The translations under genes were made by a program, and so were the position numbers. Shown here piece after piece: positions 1 to 10,538 of a stretch of 64,000 nt of DNA. The stretch is from Tetrastigma voinierianum (taxonomy: Eukaryota > Streptophyta > Magnoliopsida > Vitales > Vitaceae), in NCBI GenBank assembly GCA_016808115.1, contig JAEQBH010001838.1, positions 310,001 to 374,000 on the forward strand, in the 5' to 3' direction. How positions within the stretch are numbered: position 1 is the stretch's first letter; every line of letters starts with the position of its first letter. Below the pieces are notes generated by a model. The model did no database searches and was not told where the DNA came from. It saw nothing but the letters and a program-made list of their open reading frames with translations.

Positions 1-84
1 ACAATATCGACTTGAAGTTTTGAGACTCTACAAATATCTTACTCCAAAACATTAGTGGCATCTTCAACAAAGATAGGCCCACCG
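1..84. other. Flank left of the first LTR, nothing recognised
   Basis: Short AT-rich stretch before a TG-initial LTR end. No primer-binding site complement (gctctgatacca) is present here, so it does not look like the internal region of the adjacent minus-strand LTR. Confidence 0.4.
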
Positions 85-2838
85 TGACACACCCCCACCC
101 CTACTAGTGGCAGGTGTGTGTTGTTAATTCACGTAAACTCAGCCGTGACCCTAAATCATCAGAAATTCCCGTGAAGGTTTATTGTCATTGTAAACCCTAT
201 AGCAAAATTTTCCTTTTTTCCAACTTATATGATTTTAAGAACTGCAGTATCACCGCATAAAGGACATTCCAAAATCATGTATACAATTTACACTTTTCCA
301 AATATGGCAACCAAATATTCTTCAAAGAGCCCAAAGCTTCAATATCATATTCACAAAACTATACTATGTACATACATCTACTCCAATACACAAATCCAAA
401 GTATTTCCTTACAAAATATTATTAATAATAGCACTGATACAAATGTTAGGAGAATCCTACTATGCTCCAGCGTCCGGAGTGCCTGTACCTAGAAAATAGT
501 TTTTAAAACACAAAATAATGAGCTAAACGAACTCACATGAGGTATGTTTATAAAGGTTTGTTTTTGAAAACATCTCAAACTCGTGAAACTCTTCTTTACA
601 AGATATTTCCGTAAGCCTTGCTTGCTTACTTTGCTTTGTTTCGCTTTTAAAGTTTCTAAAAACTTTCATATAATCTTGCTGTAAAAGTTTATAAAACTTT
701 ATAAACACGGAGTAAGGGCTCAACCAGATGTTTTAAAAGAAATAAAACGGAGCTCGTCAACCGCGACATTTAAAATAAAACTGGTCTTCTGATCAACCGC
801 TTTCTTTAAAACAAACATGGGGCAGGTGCTGGGTCAATGTGCACCCAAAGGTTGATTTAAAATCAGATAAAACATGCTTATAAATCATCAACCACCGGGA
901 GGCCTTTCCTGCCACCACTCCTGTAGTGAACACTCCGAGCCCGCATCGACCGTGGCAGCACTGGACCTCGGGGTCCGCCACCTAGGTGAAAGGGCTTGGG
1001 CACACTTCACTAATCTTTTCCTGCAGGTAAATATGGTGAATTGACCGGGTCTCCATCACCATAACTAGCTGAACGCGTTAACCCTATATATACCCAAAGA
1101 GAGACGCGCACGGTCTCCTTAAATGTTATGATGCATGAACATGCATGAACTAAGTTTTCCACGACCAGGCAAATCTAAATCATAGATGATATCCTAACAC
1201 CCGCAAGTGCGTGAATACCTCTGGATAGAGTATGCTTGCTTAAAACTGAGTTTAGTTAGGCTGTTTTGAAATATACTTTAACGCGCTCTTTGTCTCAGTT
1301 TACAACTCAAGGCCGTTTGTATACTTTTTAAAAGTATGGTTAGATACATCAAAAACCTTCAGTATTTTTGCTTTTCACATATGGGTTCAAATCAAACTGT
1401 TGCATTTGTTTAAAACTCATTGCTGCACTTGTTAAATCTCATTGCTTGCTTGAAACATGTTTATTAATTAAACATGTACAGTGTATAAATAGTTATAATC
1501 TAATACCTAAATATTTGAAAAATGGGTTGACACTCTTTGCTTACTAAACTTGAAACACAAACTCCACCCACGCCTTTGCTTTTAGCTCACTCAAGATTCT
1601 GGCCAAAATTTCGCCCCCAATCACCTCGCATGGCATAAGCTTAACGTACTTCATAGCGCTTGAGTCACCTCGTGATCTGTTCCGGCGAGTGAAGCTCCGC
1701 GCGATGGCTGAATACCTTCGTTTTCATTGAGTTCAATCTCTATTTGAACATCTCCTTAAATCATTTATTAAGTTCCTACTAGGTGTGCAATTTGGGCTTA
1801 ATTATACGAAATTATAAGAATCCCGGGCATTTTGAATGAGTGTGGTACATTACCACTATGTTAAGTCTGCGGTACCATACACATTCTATATATGTAATTG
1901 GTACGGTACCACCCATGCCAATTACATTCACCGATTGGGTTCTGTTGGGTGGTACAGTACCATAGTGGATTTCTTTCAGTACCTTCATGCACATCTTTGG
2001 TATAATTTTCTTGTGCCAACTATTAATTCCATAATACTTCAAATCAACATAGGTCATCCAAAACCACACACCATGCTGCCTGTTGGTGGTTTGGAACCTC
2101 ATACCACAAAACCCTGAGTGAAATCCCAAGAATACTAAGTCCAATTCAAACAACCCCGCCGAATTTTGATGGATTCCATGTTTATTTATACCCAGCTGGG
2201 GTTTTCCCACAAAACTTCAAGAATTCTAGGGTTAATGTGATCTCTCCCACAAGAACCTAGAACAAGGAAGCAACTAATCTCCATGGAAGAAATATATGCA
2301 AACCCTAGACACTCAAAACCCAGAGTACACATGATTCCATACCTAAATTTCTTCCACTGTTCTCTTCTCCCTCTTTCTCTTCTTCCTCTTCTCTTTCTTG
2401 CTCTATTCTTCTCTCTCCACGGTTTGCCCTAGCAAAATGAGACCAAATGTGAATTAATTTTGGTTTGTCTCATGGCCTTTATAAGTCTCTTTACTCTAAT
2501 TACAATTAGGTCCTCATCTCTAAAATTTTAGTTAAACTTGTTTTTATTTCAATTTTGGCATACTATCTTCTTTGATTTTACCTTCATGCCCATTGATCAA
2601 AATTACGATTTTTACCCTTGTTTCATACAACATTACGAATTCAAAGAATTTGTGATTTGTCTTTTCATCTCCAAAATCACGACAAGTAAGCACTTGGTTT
2701 TTATACTTTCAGTTTATATATTGTTCATCTTGGGCGAGTTCACCGCAGGCGTGCAAATATGTGGGCAGTTTGAAATTTCATTTCAACATACATATTGACA
2801 ATTAGAAAATGCACCAGTGATCAAGCTAAGGTGTTTCA
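85..2838 (-). mobile_element. Tekay-like LTR, probably solo or truncated
   Basis: The left end (tgacacacccccacccctac, then a gtggcagg-like stretch) resembles the reverse complement of the 3' end of the Tekay LTRs at 53943-56630 and 61279-63846. The right end reads ggtgtttca, close to the reverse complement of tgtaacacc, the start of those LTRs. Between them lies a pyrimidine-rich tract (about 2350-2420, cttcttcctctt type) and, at about 2425-2490, a tgagacca motif and a TATA-like tttataag, as in the other LTRs here. No coding sequence, primer-binding site or polypurine tract is adjacent on either side, and the 5-bp flanks (caccg, actaa) do not match. It is therefore either an old solo LTR with decayed duplications or a truncated end. 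Family assignment is by resemblance; the exact borders are uncertain. Confidence 0.5.
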
Positions 2839-2849
2839 ACTAATACTTT

Positions 2850-3500
2850 TAAAGATCAAACTTCCTAATCAGACGAAAAATAGGTCCTACTTTCCCACTT
2901 GACAATTCCTTAAAATCTAAAGTAAAAATGCCCATGAAATAAAATAAAAGTAAAGTAAATAAAATAGAAATTCAAAATTGTTAAAGAAATTGTTGTATTT
3001 CAATAGGAAAACTGAAATGAAGGAATTGCTATAGAAATTGCTAGAGATATTACTGCATTTCACTAGGAAAAACGAAATAAAGGAATTGCTAAAGAAATTG
3101 TTGTATTTCATTAGAAAAATTAAATCTAGAAATCTTTGGAAAAATAAAAGAAACTTCAAAATTTTACTAGAATGACTAGCTTGCTAAGAAGTGATTAACT
3201 TATTGTTGATTAGTTATCAGTGAAACTCTCCTCATTTTATAAGTCATGAATATACGCTTTCAGTCTGTAATTTTTCCACCCTTCTACTTATAGTAACTAT
3301 CCACGTCTCCATTGGGGTTTGACCTCGCGTTTTCTCTACCACACAAGTAACTACCATCCTTTGCCAACATGTTTGACTTGCGAAAAAATCTCGCATCATC
3401 CTTTAATTTGTAAATTTTAAAAAATTTTAAAAATAACCTTGGGCTACTATACATGGCTTTTTCAGTGGGTTTTGCTTATTTCACTTGGATTTTTGTAACA
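2850..3500. repeat. Dispersed repeat R1, left copy, with about 60-bp tandem units
   Basis: Between about 2978 and 3115 a unit of about 60 bp recurs (aggaattgct at 3021 and 3081, each followed by an aaattg..gtatttca segment). The segment after it (tgtttgacttgcgaaaaaat, then an A-rich run) resembles 44790-44850, where the same order of motifs follows a similar tandem array. The two copies are in the same orientation about 41 kb apart. I do not know the family. No credible ORF; the minus-strand reading is a Phe/Ser/Asn-rich artefact of base composition. Confidence 0.4.
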
Positions 3501-4060
3501 CCAGTTGGTCATATGCTAATTAAACATTAGGTCGAGACCAAATTAAATTTTAGTACAAACACATGTACATACATATATACATATCTTGTGTTTGAAGCCA
3601 TGACCATTCTTAAAAGCAGCATCTTTTTATAGTATTTGTCTGTCGTTATTACCTTTAAAATTTATAACTAAATCAAATCAGTATATAGTCTTTGAATAGT
3701 ATCAAATGCACAAGCGTTATATTCTAAATATTAATCATAAACTCAACATTTTATTAAATTATTTTATAATAATTTGAAGTTTAATTTATAATATTATCAC
3801 TGTGGGTCCTAGTTTTATAGGATGAATTACTTAATTATCTTCTTAAGAAAAAATAACAAATGGTTCTTAGATCAATTTTGAGTGAATAATTACTCCTACC
3901 TACTGCATCAAGTTTGGTGAAGCAATTTAAGTGGCGGCTTCCGTCATGGACAATCGGTTTCTTTAATTGATTAATAATTAAAAAAAATGGGGATCACCCA
4001 CTCGGTCGGGTTGAGTCGTTGGTTAGGGTGGTGATGTGGTTAGGGTTTCAACCTCGGGCA
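3501..4060. other. AT-rich spacer, nothing recognised
   Basis: No ORF of note, no LTR end and no RNA gene recognised. It precedes the copia LTR and is presumably part of its target region. Confidence 0.4.
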
Positions 4061-4065
4061 ACTGG

Positions 4066-4629
4066 TGTTAGAAAACATCCTCCGCCATGCAGAGCCGATG
4101 GCTTATAAAAAGGTTCTTAGGTTCTGTCTCTGATTTTTGGGATACTCACAGCACAAAAGGAGGATCTTGTGATTGTCGGCGGCCCCTGAACTCAGAATAA
4201 GTCACAAGCCGTATGAAAGGATGCCTCTAGGATGTCCTCCCAGAAAGGCTGCGGAAAATTAAGGGGAGAAAATCACTGAGACCATCTGGAGTCCAGATTC
4301 AACAACTACCTCCTTAGCCAAATCTTCACCTTAGGTTAGAAAGAAAGATGGCCTATGATAAGTTGTCCCCGGTCCTATGAGGCGTATGGCCGCTCATAGT
4401 GCTTGACATTTAGTGCCTTGTAGATCGAGGCATCCCGAAAAATGCCTGAGCTAACATCAACAGTGGAAGTGAAGAAAGACTTGAGTCTTTATATTAACTA
4501 AATTACAAATCACAGCTCTGCCAGGCTAGGCTATACAACCCTAGGAAAATACAAATTACAATCCTAGAAAAATACAAATTATAATCCTAGGAAATTACAA
4601 AATAAATCTAACAATATAATAATCTAACA
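4066..4629 (-). repeat. Ty1/copia 3' LTR
   Basis: The left end tgttaga and right end tctaaca form a 7-bp inverted terminal pair, typical of copia LTRs. The right end is directly followed by a pyrimidine run that is a polypurine tract on the minus strand, and then by minus-strand copia pol, so this is the 3' LTR of a minus-oriented element. A TATA-like aatataaag lies on the minus strand near 4490. The left flank is actgg; the matching duplication would be at the other, lost end. A shorter LTR starting nearer 4447 cannot be excluded. Confidence 0.6.
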
Positions 4630-4645
4630 TCCCCCCTCAAACTCA
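4630..4645 (-). other. Polypurine tract of the copia element
   Basis: Plus strand reads tcccccctcaaactca, a purine-rich run on the minus strand, abutting the LTR end. This is where plus-strand DNA synthesis is primed in LTR elements. Confidence 0.65.
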
Positions 4646-6464
4646 TAGTGGTTTAAGAGAAATCATTAGAGTTTGGAAGCTACACTTCGAAAAAGGTTCT
4701 GGAGGATTGTTTGGTGAAGATATCAGTAATTGATCGCGAGAGAAAGCCAATTGAAGTGTGTGTGTATCTGAAACGGATGATAGCGAATGAAGTGACAATC
4801 AATCTCGACCATGTTTAATTACATTCATGGAAGACATCGTATACGACCATTGAATAACTATATCTGATGAAGGTTGGTTGTAGTGGGCAGTCAACATCAA
4901 GATCTGTGTAACCAACGTATTAAATAAGTTAACATCAGCGCTCTGATTAACTTTATGTTACACAACTAGTGCTGGAATGAGCAACATTTGTTGTTTCTTG
5001 CTTCTCTTTGAGATGAAGAATCACCCAAAATAAAACAATATCCTGTAGTAGATCGACGATCAGTGGGATCACCTGCCCAATCTGCATCTGAATAGCGAAG
5101 TTGTGAAGTAGGAAGAAAAATGAAAGACTATCAAAATATGAACGCCCACCCAGATATTGAAGAATCTAGCGACGATGCATAATAGGAGATCTGGGGTGAA
5201 ACCCCTGCATGGAAATAGCGAGGCGAAGTATGATGAGATAGACCATAGACTCCCAACAATCTGTCTATAAAAGGTATTCGATAATGATTCGCCCGTCATG
5301 AGAGTGAAGCTGACATTATACTGATGGTGTATTATTTATCTTGCTATTAGTGATCTTCTTGTTTCGAGTGATTAGTATACTTAACTTTGAGTAAGATAAT
5401 AACCATCATTAGAGGAAGAAACTGAACCAAGAAAGTAATTAAAGAGATCTTTCATTTCAAATTAAGCGACCCGAACGTGCTAGATCCACGAATACCACAT
5501 GTATCACTTATATCATCATATCGTAGCTGAGAAAATAAGTAATATGACGGACCATCTCGAGAGAAAGAGCCGTATCAAAGAAGCGCCTAAAAACCATCTT
5601 GAGATAGTAAATTGGGCTTGCAAACCATGCTGAGAAGCTTGTTTAAGCCCATAAAGTGCCACAGGTAATTAATGCTACGTGAGGGAACCGGGAGGCAAGA
5701 GTAACCCGGGAGGCTTGCCTGGAGCTTCCTTTGAGAGTTACCATTAGCATTACAGGCACTCCATATGAAAGAGTGGCCATTCTGAGCGCAGAAAGCAGAA
5801 TAGTCTGACGGGGAAAAGCCGAGCTACAACAGGCAAAGTCTCCTCATAATAAATCCCATACTCTTGAGAAAAACCCCTGGCAACAAGGCGAGCCTTGTAG
5901 CGATTAATAGTGCCATCCGATCGAGTCTTGATCTTATAAACCCATTTACAACCGATAGCAGATTTTCCAGAGGGGAGATCTAATAATCTAACAGGAAGAA
6001 TTGAGGAAGTTTAAGGCTCAAGACTCCATCTTCTCCATGTCATAAGGAGATGATGATAAGGGGGAGTATTCGAATCCTATACCATCTCTTGACTTGACCA
6101 CCAGTTAGAACACAGGTTCTGAACGAAGGACTGCAGCATAAGTCCTAACTGAAGCCGAGCTTGGACTGTTGTAGGAGATTGAAGCGCATGCCTTTGGGAG
6201 AAACATTGAGCAGCTTGTCTTTGACATGCCTTCGCCAGCTCTAGCCACAATAGCCTCTAACATCTAGGTATAGTCTGAACAAAGAGGAGACACAGAGCCT
6301 ACCATCTCCTCAGCCCCCTAATTCTAAGCCTTCAACAAAAAGGAGCGATGAAAAATTATCGGGAAAGATAATTTTTGTAATAGTTTATTCCTTCACAATG
6401 TATATAAGCCAGGATCTGGAAGCGATCATGATAATTTAAAATCTTCATCTCAACGTGTCAGGTG
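4646..6464 (-). pseudogene. Ty1/copia pol relic (RT and RNase H), truncated
   Basis: Read on the minus strand from right to left. Near 5880-5960 the translation carries the start of a copia reverse transcriptase (CKWVYKIKTRSDGTI followed by a KARLVARGF-type motif). Near 5015-5110 it carries the RNase H motif (YSDADWAGDPTDRRSTTGY). Between and around these the frame is broken by stops and shifts. The catalytic RT core is barely traceable. Gag, protease, integrase and the 5' LTR are absent on this side; the sequence stops at the insertion point of the non-coding LTR element at 6465, and I could not recognise its continuation at 14226. A dead relic of a Ty1/copia element. Confidence 0.75.
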
Positions 6465-6469
6465 TCTCT
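6465..6469. repeat. Target-site duplication TCTCT, left
   Basis: The five bases before the LTR equal the five after the far LTR (14221-14225), the signature of LTR-element integration. Confidence 0.85.
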
Positions 6470-7694
6470 TGTCACGCCCTCTCGATCCCCGGTCGGAACT
6501 TAGATTAGTACGGGATCAGGAATGAAATCCGATGATATATCTATACTATATATTTTCTTGGGTTCTATTGACTGATCTTTCTCGGAGAGCATTTTTGTGC
6601 ACAGTATCTGAGCAGTTTTGTAATAACAAGTGTTTATATATATAAAGAACTACGGATGGTGTCATAAGTCACAATAAATATACGAGTCCCATTTACCTGT
6701 CACATTTAAAGTACTCTGTTACCGCATATGGAGATTCTTGAGCGTGGTGAGAACACCTATCTCTGGGTATTTATGCGTGTGGAATGTCCTTTCCTCTATC
6801 CTTGTCTTCTGCTTTTATTTACACCCGGATTGAACACCGGTGCTAAACTTCACGCTTAGTGGGAACATAAGCATGGACAACAACCAATAATGGCTTGTCA
6901 CAAGCTTATACATATGCACTATATAGCATCCTCTAAAACATATTTCTATCTTGAGTTCATATCCATCTTATATTCCTATTGCATGTCGAACTTACATTAC
7001 ATGTTCATATCTTTGGCATATCCTTTATATACTTTTTGTATTTCTATTTTAGTACTTTACATATTCCTATATTTATATGTCTCTAGTCTATGTCTTTCAT
7101 CTTTAGGTTCTATGTCTTTTATTGCATGTGTTATTACTATTAAATATATATATCATTCCTTATACATCACAAATACGCAGCTATTTCTTGTCACTTGCTT
7201 ATATCGTATACTTGATCTAACATCTTATTTCTTGTATCATGTTCTTTTTTATAGTTTCCTATGCTTTCATATCTGAAATATACTTTCATATAACCTATCT
7301 TATATACTATCTGTCTGATTTTATCTTTGTTCTTATACTTTTCATATACTATTCTTTCATATGTCTTTTACGTCTCTAATGTTTTTCTGTGTTATCTAAG
7401 TGGATCTCTATTATCTGCATATATTTATATCCTATACTTTTCATACATACATATTCATACTTGGCACTATCGCGTACATTCATATTCTATCTATCCTGCT
7501 GTGCTTTGGTATCTTTCATTCTTTCCCTGTGTTCATCCTTATTTGCCTCTATTTATACTATACTACTTGTTCTTATAATTGTACGTACCATCGCATAAGC
7601 AGTGCTATCTTTGCTCATATCAGTCATATCTTCCTATACATATCATTTCCCTTTTTGTTTCATATAACGCAAATACCTTAGAAGCGAGATCACA

Positions 7695-7865
7695 GGGAAA
7701 CTATTGTGTACCGAAGAATTACTATCTTGTCTGAGCGATGATCTCTGTCTGATGTACCAGAAGTATCATCACCATAGAAGACAGTGACTATGTCATATCT
7801 ATCGTGCAGAAGGTACTGCTGCTTTATCTGAGGCGGTGATCTGCGCCACGTGTGGTGACCTTTGC
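7695..7865. repeat. About 48-bp repeats inside the left LTR
   Basis: Three diverged units, each with a gaa(g)..tact/tatcat core followed by a gatgatct/gtgatct/gtgacta motif. The same array is at about 11768-11915 in the right LTR. Confidence 0.5.
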
Positions 7866-8559
7866 GGGGCCACCAGTCAAACTGGGATCTATATCATCGA
7901 CCCCAAAGCGGGGCCTCGATATCTGTCACATGATCTCTTTTGGCAAAGCATATCTTTATAGGCATGCCTATCTATCCCTCTGCAGGTCCTAAAGGACAAT
8001 CGGCTTTGTATTTCTGTTTATATCTGCAACACTGATCATGTATTGTCTTGTTGCTTATGCATATACTATAGTTACTTTACTCGTATTAATTCTCATATCT
8101 GTAGCTTCATATTTCGGTTCTCATATATCTATATAATACATTATAGTCGTATCTCTTATATCATTTATACATTTCTATATGACTAGCTATTCTTGTACTT
8201 TCTATATTCCTATCATGTGAAGCTTTTCTCATTCACATTTTCATATATCTTTGCTTATCATTTATGCAATTGTTCCTCATTCTATGCTTTGTCATCTTTT
8301 ACTTATCTCTATTGTTCTTATCATTTATGCCTTTCTACCATGTGTTCCTAGCATGTTCCCATACGTGCTTTCAAATTATAGCTGCTCACCTGTTACTATC
8401 ATTTACATATTCACAACCAATACTTTATCTATTCATATACTTTCCTGTTTCTCTTTCATGTTGTCTGATAGTTTATGTATGACAATCATATGTATTTCCT
8501 GACATATAATCTTATATTTATCTGCCTATCAATTGTGTCCTTTTAGACTATGCACTCTT

Positions 8560-8640
8560 ATGACATATCTATCATATCTTATCATATCTTATGACATACC
8601 TATCATATCTTATGACATATCTTATCTATATAATCCTATA
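8560..8640. repeat. Short direct repeats (catatcttatgac type)
   Basis: Imperfect tandem copies of tatcatatcttatgacatac. Counterpart at about 12612-12685 in the other LTR. Confidence 0.55.
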
Positions 8641-10145
8641 TTCATATCATATTCATGTTTAATGGCTATTACATATAGCACTTCATGTAACATGATATGA
8701 TCTGTGAAGTCCACCTCATTCATATTTTTCTTGACCTCTATGAATTATTTTGCCAGAATTGGAATCAAACCAATCGGATCATCAACTAAAAAATTGTGTA
8801 TTTCTTTAGCTAGTCATTTACCGATTTTTCTAGTGACAGTTTGTATTACTCATTTCCGGGGTCTTAACTTCATGTTTTGACACTATGTCCTTATACTCAT
8901 TTAAAGCTAGGTGCTAAAGGTTCCATCTGACTGGAATCACCCAATTCGAACACTTGGAACTCAGAAGTCGTCAGAAACAACGCGGACTTCTCTATGTTCA
9001 ACTTAACGAAACCAAATTTGGTTGCACATGGTCCCACTTCAGTGGATTTTGGGCCCTTCGAGTCCTATTTGACAGTGTCTATTTCTATGGATGGTTCTCT
9101 TATTCTCATTTTTAATTGGCCACTTGAATCACTCCAATTCGGATAAGAAATGAGCAAGTTATGGCCAAAATACAAATTAGTCAAAACTGGAAAACCAGAA
9201 CAGTTTATTACCCATTTTATGTCTAACATATACATTTATATCAAACAAAAACTAGAACCCTACAGATCTGCAGTACATAATTTCAAGTTGTGCTGGTACA
9301 TATCTCAAATGCCCGAAAATGTGTGTTTTTCTCCCCATTTTTTCCATATTTTCAACGATCAATATACCTCATAAATACTTCCAAGACCGCCAAATCCATC
9401 TTATGATCTCTTTTCTACTCAATTTATCATTCAATCCTTCTCTTGAACAAAGACCTATCAGTTTCTTCCAAAAACCATTTACAAGATGGGTCTTATCCCA
9501 TCCATAAGCTAAACTTAAGGTTTCTTGGGGTTTATGCTAAGCCCTAACTCAATTGCTTGTCATTAACAGTCCACCCTCGAAAGGAGGATTCTCTTTTCTT
9601 GTGGTTGAAGTTTTTCTGTTCAATATGCTGGGTGAGGATGAAATCTGTAAACCTAGGTTAAGACTCATAATCTTTTCTGAATCTCATACAAATTCATATG
9701 AGTCCATAATAGAATTCATATCAAGTTAGTTCAATACCTTTGATCTTGGTTCCCTCCTTAACCTCTTACTCTTCTTCCTCTTCCTCTTCTCTTCTTTTCT
9801 CCTTTTGCTCTTCTCTCTCTCTCTCTACGGTTTTGATTAACAAGTGATTAGCGTGCTCTTATCCCATGTTTTGTTAAATGCATGTTTGTCATGACCACTC
9901 ATTTTACTTTAAGTTTCCTTATTTGCATCTTGGTCCTTAGATTCTTCCTTTTGAAATTCAACTTATGCCATATTCTCATTTGACCCTAATCTTTCTCTTT
10001 TATAACTTTCATATCCTTTTTAACAAATTACAAATTTCCCTTGTATCATAAACTTTAAGTCTCTCGTTTATTTCCAGAAAAATTCATTTAGCTTTTAATA
10101 TACCACTAAACAAGTCAGCGCTAGGGTATATTTAGGGATATTACA

Positions 10146-10158
10146 ACTCTCCCACTCA
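10146..10158 (-). other. Polypurine tract of the non-coding element
   Basis: Pyrimidine run actctcccactc on the plus strand directly after the left LTR, in the position expected for a minus-oriented element. Confidence 0.65.
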
Positions 10159-10375
10159 TATCATAAGATTTCATCCTCGAAATTCAATCTATGCGCTTTA
10201 TTTGTTCTATGTCAAGTCCTTTCTTTTCATGTCTTTTACATATGACTCTTCTTATACTTTCTTTTCATTTCTATTCTCTATGTCATATCTATATCATGCG
10301 TGTCATCCATATAACACAAGGACATCACATGGAAGGCGATACTTTTCTATATGTATCCATGTCTATCTTTTCTAT

Positions 10376-10493
10376 CTTATACTCTATCTAGACTCGCTTC
10401 TTATACTCTATCTAAAATAGCATCTTATACTCTATCTATGTTTAGTATCTTATACTCTACCTAGAATAGCATCTTATACCCTATCTATGTTTA
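10376..10493. repeat. 23-26 bp tandem repeat, five copies
   Basis: The core cttatactctatcta recurs at about 10377, 10400, 10423, 10449 and 10472 (last two with one change). Spacing is 23, 23, 26 and 23 bp. Confidence 0.8.
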
Positions 10494-10520
10494 GGCTATT
10501 CCAGAAACGCCTAAACCTTT

Positions 10521-10532
10521 GCTCTGATACCA
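10521..10532 (-). other. Primer-binding site for initiator tRNA-Met
   Basis: Plus strand gctctgatacca, so the minus strand reads tggtatcagagc, the complement of the 3' end of plant initiator tRNA-Met. It lies 6 bp from the right LTR. It is a primer-binding site, not a tRNA gene. Confidence 0.88.
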
Positions 10533-10538
10533 CTAAAT

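Larger units (their letters stand above)
6470..10145 (-). repeat. 3' LTR (left) of the non-coding element
   Basis: Begins tgtcacgccc, ends ggatattaca. It aligns throughout with 10539-14220, for example the segments tatacgagtccc near 6680/10737, gtgtggaatgtc near 6778/10839, and the final gcgctagg..gtatattt. No coding content. Confidence 0.88.
10146..10538 (-). other. 393-bp internal region, no coding capacity
   Basis: Everything between the LTRs. The left edge actctcccactc is the polypurine tract on the minus strand; the right edge holds the primer-binding site. The middle is low-complexity T-rich DNA with a tandem array at 10376-10493. No gag or pol trace was seen in any frame. Confidence 0.85.

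Noticed and set aside
1812..2210. 132-codon minus-strand ORF and overlapping plus-strand ORF
   Set aside because: Inside the first Tekay-like LTR, no domain, and both strands are open over the same stretch.
10521..10532. tRNA-Met-like sequence
   Set aside because: Only the 12-base primer-binding complement is present, next to an LTR; no cloverleaf. The same holds at 56637 and 63853.
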